Assembly: GCA_031261285.1 (NCBI GenBank)
Contig: JAISKM010000135.1
Span: 1 to 32,485, forward strand
DNA from: Candidatus Symbiothrix sp.
GTDB lineage: Bacteria > Bacteroidota > Bacteroidia > Bacteroidales > Azobacteroidaceae
Direction of reading: 5' to 3'
Length of the DNA stretch: 32,485 bases
The notes under the pieces: generated by a model
What the model was told of the DNA's origin: nothing
The model's database searches: none
The model's input: only the letters and a program-made list of their open reading frames with translations
In this document: in pieces, positions 28,634-32,485 of the stretch
How the letters are laid out: the number at the start of each line of letters is the position of its first letter
Position numbering within the stretch: the first letter of the stretch is position 1
Position numbers and translations under genes: made by a program

Positions 28634-29026
28634 TTAGTTCGCAGGCCAGTTTTGTTCAAACTGTGCCCCACCGATTTTTAACACTTGTGCAGAAACTACA
28701 AAGGTTAAAGTCATAGGTTTTGAACCCACTACGTCAATCGACTCTTCAAAGGATACGATGTATCCGTTCTCCCAAGTCAATTCTTTCATTTTAGCCTCTT
28801 CATCTCCTTTCTTGAAAGCGATGCTTCCGGAAACAGGTTTGAATTGACTAACCATCTGTTCCAAAATGGATGTGTCCTCGGTGGACTCCACATGTACTCT
28901 GATTTCTCCGCCGTAGATATTGGACGCCGGCCGTCCTTTCGAATCTACATCTCGTTTGAGTTTATAGTCACAATCAAGGACATCAAACTCTTTGCCGTTT
29001 AAACTTAGGGTTGCTCTAAAGGCCAT
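28634..29026 (-). CDS. hcp: Hcp/TssD, canonical Bacteroidetes T6SS tube protein
   Basis: 130 aa; MAFRATLSLNGKEFDVLDCDYKLKRDVDSKGRPASNIYGGEIRVHVESTED...QNWPAN. Confidence 0.85.
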   Translation of the reverse strand: MAFRATLSLNGKEFDVLDCDYKLKRDVDSKGRPASNIYGGEIRVHVESTEDTSILEQMVSQFKPVSGSIAFKKGDEEAKMKELTWENGYIVSFEESIDVVGSKPMTLTFVVSAQVLKIGGAQFEQNWPAN

Positions 29027-29088
29027 AACACTAAGGATTTAATTAATAAAAGAAATAAAATATCACTCTCTTTGTTGGTTTACGGCTG

Positions 29089-29119
29089 CAAAGTAACAAC
29101 TAATTTTTCATATAAACAA
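29089..29119 (-). promoter_or_regulatory. Putative Bacteroidetes-type promoter for hcp
   Basis: Minus strand TTG-N20-TTACTTTGCAGCCG; the TTTGCAGCCG segment also occurs upstream of rplM (TACCTTTGCAGCCG). Confidence 0.4.
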
Positions 29120-29272
29120 GAAAAAATGCAAAAAATTTCATATTTTTGTAAAAAAAATGTATTATCTTTGCAAAAAATTTGAATATACACCGTAAACTAA
29201 TGGCTATTTTAGCCCAAAACTGACTGTATATCAAAGAATTAATTGTTTGTATAACCAATAAATTACATTTTC

Positions 29273-29703
29273 ATGGAATTTTTGAATCTAAACGAGTCCG
29301 TCAAAACGGCTACTCACATCGCACAAGTCCTTGCCGGGGAGTGCAACAACGAAACTTATGCGCCGGCTCATCTCCTGAAAGCATTGTTACACAAGGAGAT
29401 AGGTTTACATCCTTTCCTTTTGACTTTAGGAAAAGAGTTGGCATATTTGGACGGGTGGTCGGACAAGACGCTGCCTTGAAAGCGCTTTCAGACGCAATTT
29501 TGGAATCGAGAAGCGGCATGAACCGGATAGGGCAGCCCACCGGTTCGTTCTTTTTCTTGGGTCCGACGGGCACGGGCAAAACCGAACGTAATGAACTCCG
29601 TCGCCCCATCTCGCACCTGTTAATCAAAGGTGAGCTGCGGGCGGCGCAGTCGCTCAAGCTGTCGCTCGAAGAAGCCGATGAATTGGTTTGGGAAATAAAT
29701 TAA
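29273..29703 (+). pseudogene. ClpV/TssH AAA+ ATPase remnant (N-terminus, D2 Walker A segment and extreme C-terminus joined)
   Basis: Frame 1: [45 protein letters not shown]; frame shift; then [44 protein letters not shown]; then [38 protein letters not shown]. Confidence 0.85.
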
Positions 29704-29758
29704 AAAATAATAGGAATATGTTAAATAATTAACATATTATGAAATTTCTTTCCTAAAA

Positions 29759-29790
29759 TTTGGATAATTCAAATATAATTCATACTTTTG
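29759..29790 (+). promoter_or_regulatory. Putative Bacteroidetes-type promoter of the 29885/30430 genes
   Basis: TTTG (29759-29762), 20-nt spacer, TACTTTTG (29783-29790). Confidence 0.55.
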
Positions 29791-29884
29791 TCGTGTCAAA
29801 TTTAATAAATAGTGTATAAAATAAAAATTAAAATGTATGAATAGACACTAAAAGTACACAATACAATTAAAAAGAACGAAAAAA

Positions 29885-30256
29885 ATGAAACGAAATTATT
29901 TATTATTGCTGGTTACCGCATTGTTGGTAGCTGGTAATTGGTCATTTGTAAATGGCCAAGTCGCTATTGGCGATGAGGATGCTCCGGCAGCCGACACCGG
30001 CATTAGCCTTTTGCTTGACGCTACTAAAGGGGGCCTCCTCTTGCCTCAAGTGGAAATCACGAGTTTTACAGCTCTTCCTCCATCTATTGTAAATCCTACG
30101 CCGGCTCCCGACTCTCCTGTCGATCCTGCACAGCTCGGCGGTCTTCTCGTGTATAATAAAACAGCTACTACCGATGCTGTGGCAGAGAAAGCTATCCCCG
30201 TTGGTATCTACTATTGGGATTCCACGGCATTGATTTGGAAAATCATCGCTGAATAA
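29885..30256 (+). CDS. Secreted protein, N-terminal-module paralog of the downstream lectin-fold protein
   Basis: 123 aa; signal peptide and GLLLPQVEITSF...GGLLVYNK...GIYYWDSTALIWKI pattern shared with the N-terminus of the 30430 product. Confidence 0.7.
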   Translation: MKRNYLLLLVTALLVAGNWSFVNGQVAIGDEDAPAADTGISLLLDATKGGLLLPQVEITSFTALPPSIVNPTPAPDSPVDPAQLGGLLVYNKTATTDAVAEKAIPVGIYYWDSTALIWKIIAE

Positions 30257-30296
30257 TCCGTTCGACCCCGCAGGGGTTGTGGATGGGTTGTGCTAC

Positions 30297-30336
30297 TGGG
30301 CTAGGATATGTAAGGCTTTCAGCCTGCTTGGTATTT
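30297..30336. repeat. Dispersed intergenic repeat, copy 3
   Basis: tgggctaggatatgtaaggctttcagcctgcttggtattt matches copies at 535-592 (reverse complement) and 25170-25210. Confidence 0.75.
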
Positions 30337-30429
30337 TTATGCCCTATTACACCGCAACCCCGGTGATGTTGAATGGATTCTAAAACAAAATTACGAAGTA
30401 AATAATTACAAATAAAAAGAACGAAAAAA

Positions 30430-32097
30430 ATGAAACGAATTAAATTATTTATGCTGGTTGCCACGTTGTTGGTAGCCGGTAACTGGTCACTGACAACTGT
30501 CACTGCCCAGGTCAAAATCGGGGGTGACGGCACTCCGGCTTCCGGAGCTGTCCTCGATTTGAGTTCTGCCTCTTCCGGCGGTCTTCTCCTGCCTCGTGTC
30601 ACGCTTACGGATGCAGGTGTAAGCCCAACGGAGTTTGGTGGTATTAACATTTCTACTTTGACGCCCGGTTTGATGGTTTACAACCAAGCGGGTGGTTTAC
30701 TTCCTGAAGGTGTTTATGTATTGAACGCTTCTTCCGGTTCTAATCAATGGAAAGTGGCTTCAGGTGGTGTCGAAAAGCCTGTTCAAAGCATTACTATTCC
30801 GGGTTCGAGAGCTTATCAAGGCTTGGGACTTAAGACGGCAATTTCGCCTGTCTCGTTTGTGCCTGCCAATGCTACCGTCCAGGATTTGGTATGGAAAAGT
30901 AGTGATGCAAGCATTGCTAAGGTTACAAGTGCCGGTGAAATTATCGCTATTGCTCAAGGTAATGCTATCATCAACGCTTATGCCGCAGATGGATCCGGTG
31001 TTGTGTCTAATAACTTAGAAGTTTCTATCGAAGGTATCGCCGTTGATCATATCACGGTTGCCGCTGCCGGTCCTTTCACGCTTGCAGCAGGTGGCTCCCA
31101 GCCGGTAACTGCTACGATTTACCCGGACGATGCCGAACCGACTCAGGTTGTATGGGTGACGAGTAATGCGACTGTTTCACCGAATCCAAGTAATTCCGGT
31201 GCTGCGGTCACGATTAGTGCCGGTAATGGTGGCGTGGGTTCTGTTTATGCCTCTGCCGGAGGTATCAACTCTAATACGGTTACCCTCAACATTAAGCCGG
31301 CTACACCAAGCACATTGAATGTTGATAAAACGTCTTTAAATGTTAGTGAAGTGCTTAGATTAAGTACGACAGCACCTGCCGGAACAGTCACAAGCTATAA
31401 ATGGACGTTCCCTTCCAATTTCACAGGTACTACGCCTACCACAACTCCTTATATTGACCTTACAGCTGCTTTGGCCGGTACTGCTGCTGCCGCTTCGTTT
31501 GGTGTGATAGCGACTAATGCCAATGGTGATAGCCCAAGCAAGACGACGGCTAATTCGGCTGTGACAATTAATTCGGCGTGCGAAGGACTTACTGTCCCCA
31601 ATTCGAGAACAGGATTTCTTACAGGTGCTCTCAATCCTGAACCTACTACACCTACACCAAGCGGTGGCCTTTGTGTATATAAGTGGGACGGTAATGGTGG
31701 AAATCAGACTACTAATGGAACTACAAAAACCTGGGATTCGATGACTGGTCAAAGTGGGTCTTGGTACCAAACTAATTCATTTACCAATCCGACTGCAAGT
31801 ATATTTGTTGGTTCCAACGCAGGTTGTGAATCGGGCTATCGTCTGCCGTCTGTAATTGAGTTAAAGGCTATTATGGCTTATTTCAATACAAATTATGGTG
31901 GGTATAATGCACCTAATGGTAGTACCGCATACGCCACTTGGCGTCCGCTGGTAGCGAGCAACTACTACTGGAGTAGTACCTTCCGTAACGCCAGTGCGTC
32001 CAACGGGAACGCTTGGATCGTGAACGCCACCAATGGCAGTGCGCGCGTCAACTACACGTACAATTCGTACTACGTGCGCTGTGTTAAGGACCTTTAA
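30430..32097 (+). CDS. Secreted BIG2-like / FISUMP C-type-lectin-fold protein; putative DGR variable protein
   Basis: 555 aa; signal peptide; BIG2-like segment (VQDLVWKSSDASIAKVTSAGEIIAIAQGNAIINAYA); C-terminal YRLPSVIELKAIM...YYWSSTFRNASASNGNAWIVNATNGSARVNYTYNSYYVRCVKDL typical of CLec-fold DGR targets. Confidence 0.85.
   Translation: MKRIKLFMLVATLLVAGNWSLTTVTAQVKIGGDGTPASGAVLDLSSASSGGLLLPRVTLTDAGVSPTEFGGINISTLTPGLMVYNQAGGLLPEGVYVLNASSGSNQWKVASGGVEKPVQSITIPGSRAYQGLGLKTAISPVSFVPANATVQDLVWKSSDASIAKVTSAGEIIAIAQGNAIINAYAADGSGVVSNNLEVSIEGIAVDHITVAAAGPFTLAAGGSQPVTATIYPDDAEPTQVVWVTSNATVSPNPSNSGAAVTISAGNGGVGSVYASAGGINSNTVTLNIKPATPSTLNVDKTSLNVSEVLRLSTTAPAGTVTSYKWTFPSNFTGTTPTTTPYIDLTAALAGTAAAASFGVIATNANGDSPSKTTANSAVTINSACEGLTVPNSRTGFLTGALNPEPTTPTPSGGLCVYKWDGNGGNQTTNGTTKTWDSMTGQSGSWYQTNSFTNPTASIFVGSNAGCESGYRLPSVIELKAIMAYFNTNYGGYNAPNGSTAYATWRPLVASNYYWSSTFRNASASNGNAWIVNATNGSARVNYTYNSYYVRCVKDL
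31947..32085 (+). other. Putative DGR variable repeat (VR); 3' limit estimated
   Basis: Begins with the 16-nt GCTGGTAGCGAGCAAC that recurs at 32469-32484; dense in NNC codons (TAC, AAC, ACC, TTC, GCC, TCC, ATC, CGC, GTC). Confidence 0.8.
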
Positions 32098-32163
32098 TCA
32101 ATTTAGCTATTTTGGGCCGCTATTTTTCACTCATCTTAGTAGTTCATTTGGCTATTTTGGTAG

Positions 32164-32193
32164 AATTTCCCCGCGTAAGCGGGGAAATTTTTT
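32164..32193 (+). terminator. Strong hairpin downstream of the DGR target (terminator and/or target-recognition hairpin)
   Basis: Perfect 11-bp stem AATTTCCCCGC / GCGGGGAAATT with GTAA (GNRA) loop, followed by T-run. Confidence 0.75.
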
Positions 32194-32340
32194 AAAAACT
32201 TATCCAGAGTTTGATTTTGGAAGAGTGTCCTCTGTGAATTTAGGTTCAAAGGGGATTTTTTGATAAATTGATCAAATATAACTTGTTTAAAATTAATTGT
32301 GTTTTAATTGTATTTGAGAGTGATTTCCTCCACGCCGGAT

Positions 32341-32443
32341 TTCTTTGGGTTATGGCTCAAAGAAGTGTGCGTTTTCAATAGGTCGATAGTCCACCGGGAC
32401 CGGAGGTAAACGAGACGTGCATGAAGCCATGCATTGTCGCACA
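32341..32443 (+). ncRNA. Predicted structured segment just upstream of the putative template repeat
   Basis: TTCTTTG/CAAAGAA hairpin; TGTGCG (32366-32371)/CGCACA (32438-32443) closing stem enclosing GTCC-ACCG-GGAC and TGCATG-AAGC-CATGCA hairpins. Confidence 0.4.
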
Positions 32444-32468
32444 AAAGAGTGACTATTTTATTGTGATT

Positions 32469-32485
32469 GCTGGTAGCGAGCAACA
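32469..32485 (+). other. Start of putative DGR template repeat (TR), cut by the window end
   Basis: GCTGGTAGCGAGCAACA: 16/16 identity with VR 31947-31962, then A versus T. Confidence 0.75.

Noticed and set aside
23564-29703. Complete functional T6SS or phage/eCIS-like contractile system
   Set aside because: ClpV, TssC, TssE, VgrG and DUF4280 all lack essential portions and several core genes are missing; better explained as a remnant.
32421-32485. ORF MKPCIVAQKSDYFIVIAGSEQ... running off the window end as an Avd or RT start
   Set aside because: Begins inside the predicted structured segment and reads the TR in a different frame from the VR; more likely non-coding TR region.

Overview
Bacteroidetes (Bacteroidales-like) chromosomal window. 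Positions ~0.8-23.2 kb are mostly ordinary housekeeping: MBL-fold hydrolase, DUF4062/RecG-like ATP-binding protein, glutamate dehydrogenase, receiver-PPDK_N fusion, glycosyltransferase, adenosylhomocysteinase, T9SS/gliding protein SprA (2464 aa), ClpC, rplM-rpsI, rpsB-tsf. Two accessory regions follow. (1) 23.2-29.7 kb is a Bacteroidetes-type (subtype iii) T6SS locus that looks eroded by deletions: three Hcp/TssD-like genes, a VgrG lacking its middle, a half-length DUF4280 PAAR-like gene, a C-terminally cut TssE, a TssN-like membrane protein, an N-terminally cut TssC, and a ClpV/TssH reduced to three fragments. (2) 29.8 kb to the window end appears to be the 5' part of a diversity-generating retroelement (DGR). 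A secreted Ig-like (BIG2) plus C-type-lectin/FISUMP-fold protein ends in a sequence with variable-repeat (VR) character. The last 17 nt of the window restart the VR sequence (16 nt identical), and the first difference is an A in the putative template repeat (TR) where the VR has T. The rest of the TR and the expected reverse transcriptase would lie just beyond the window. Several dispersed intergenic repeat families are also present. All calls were made by eye from sequence; no searches were run.
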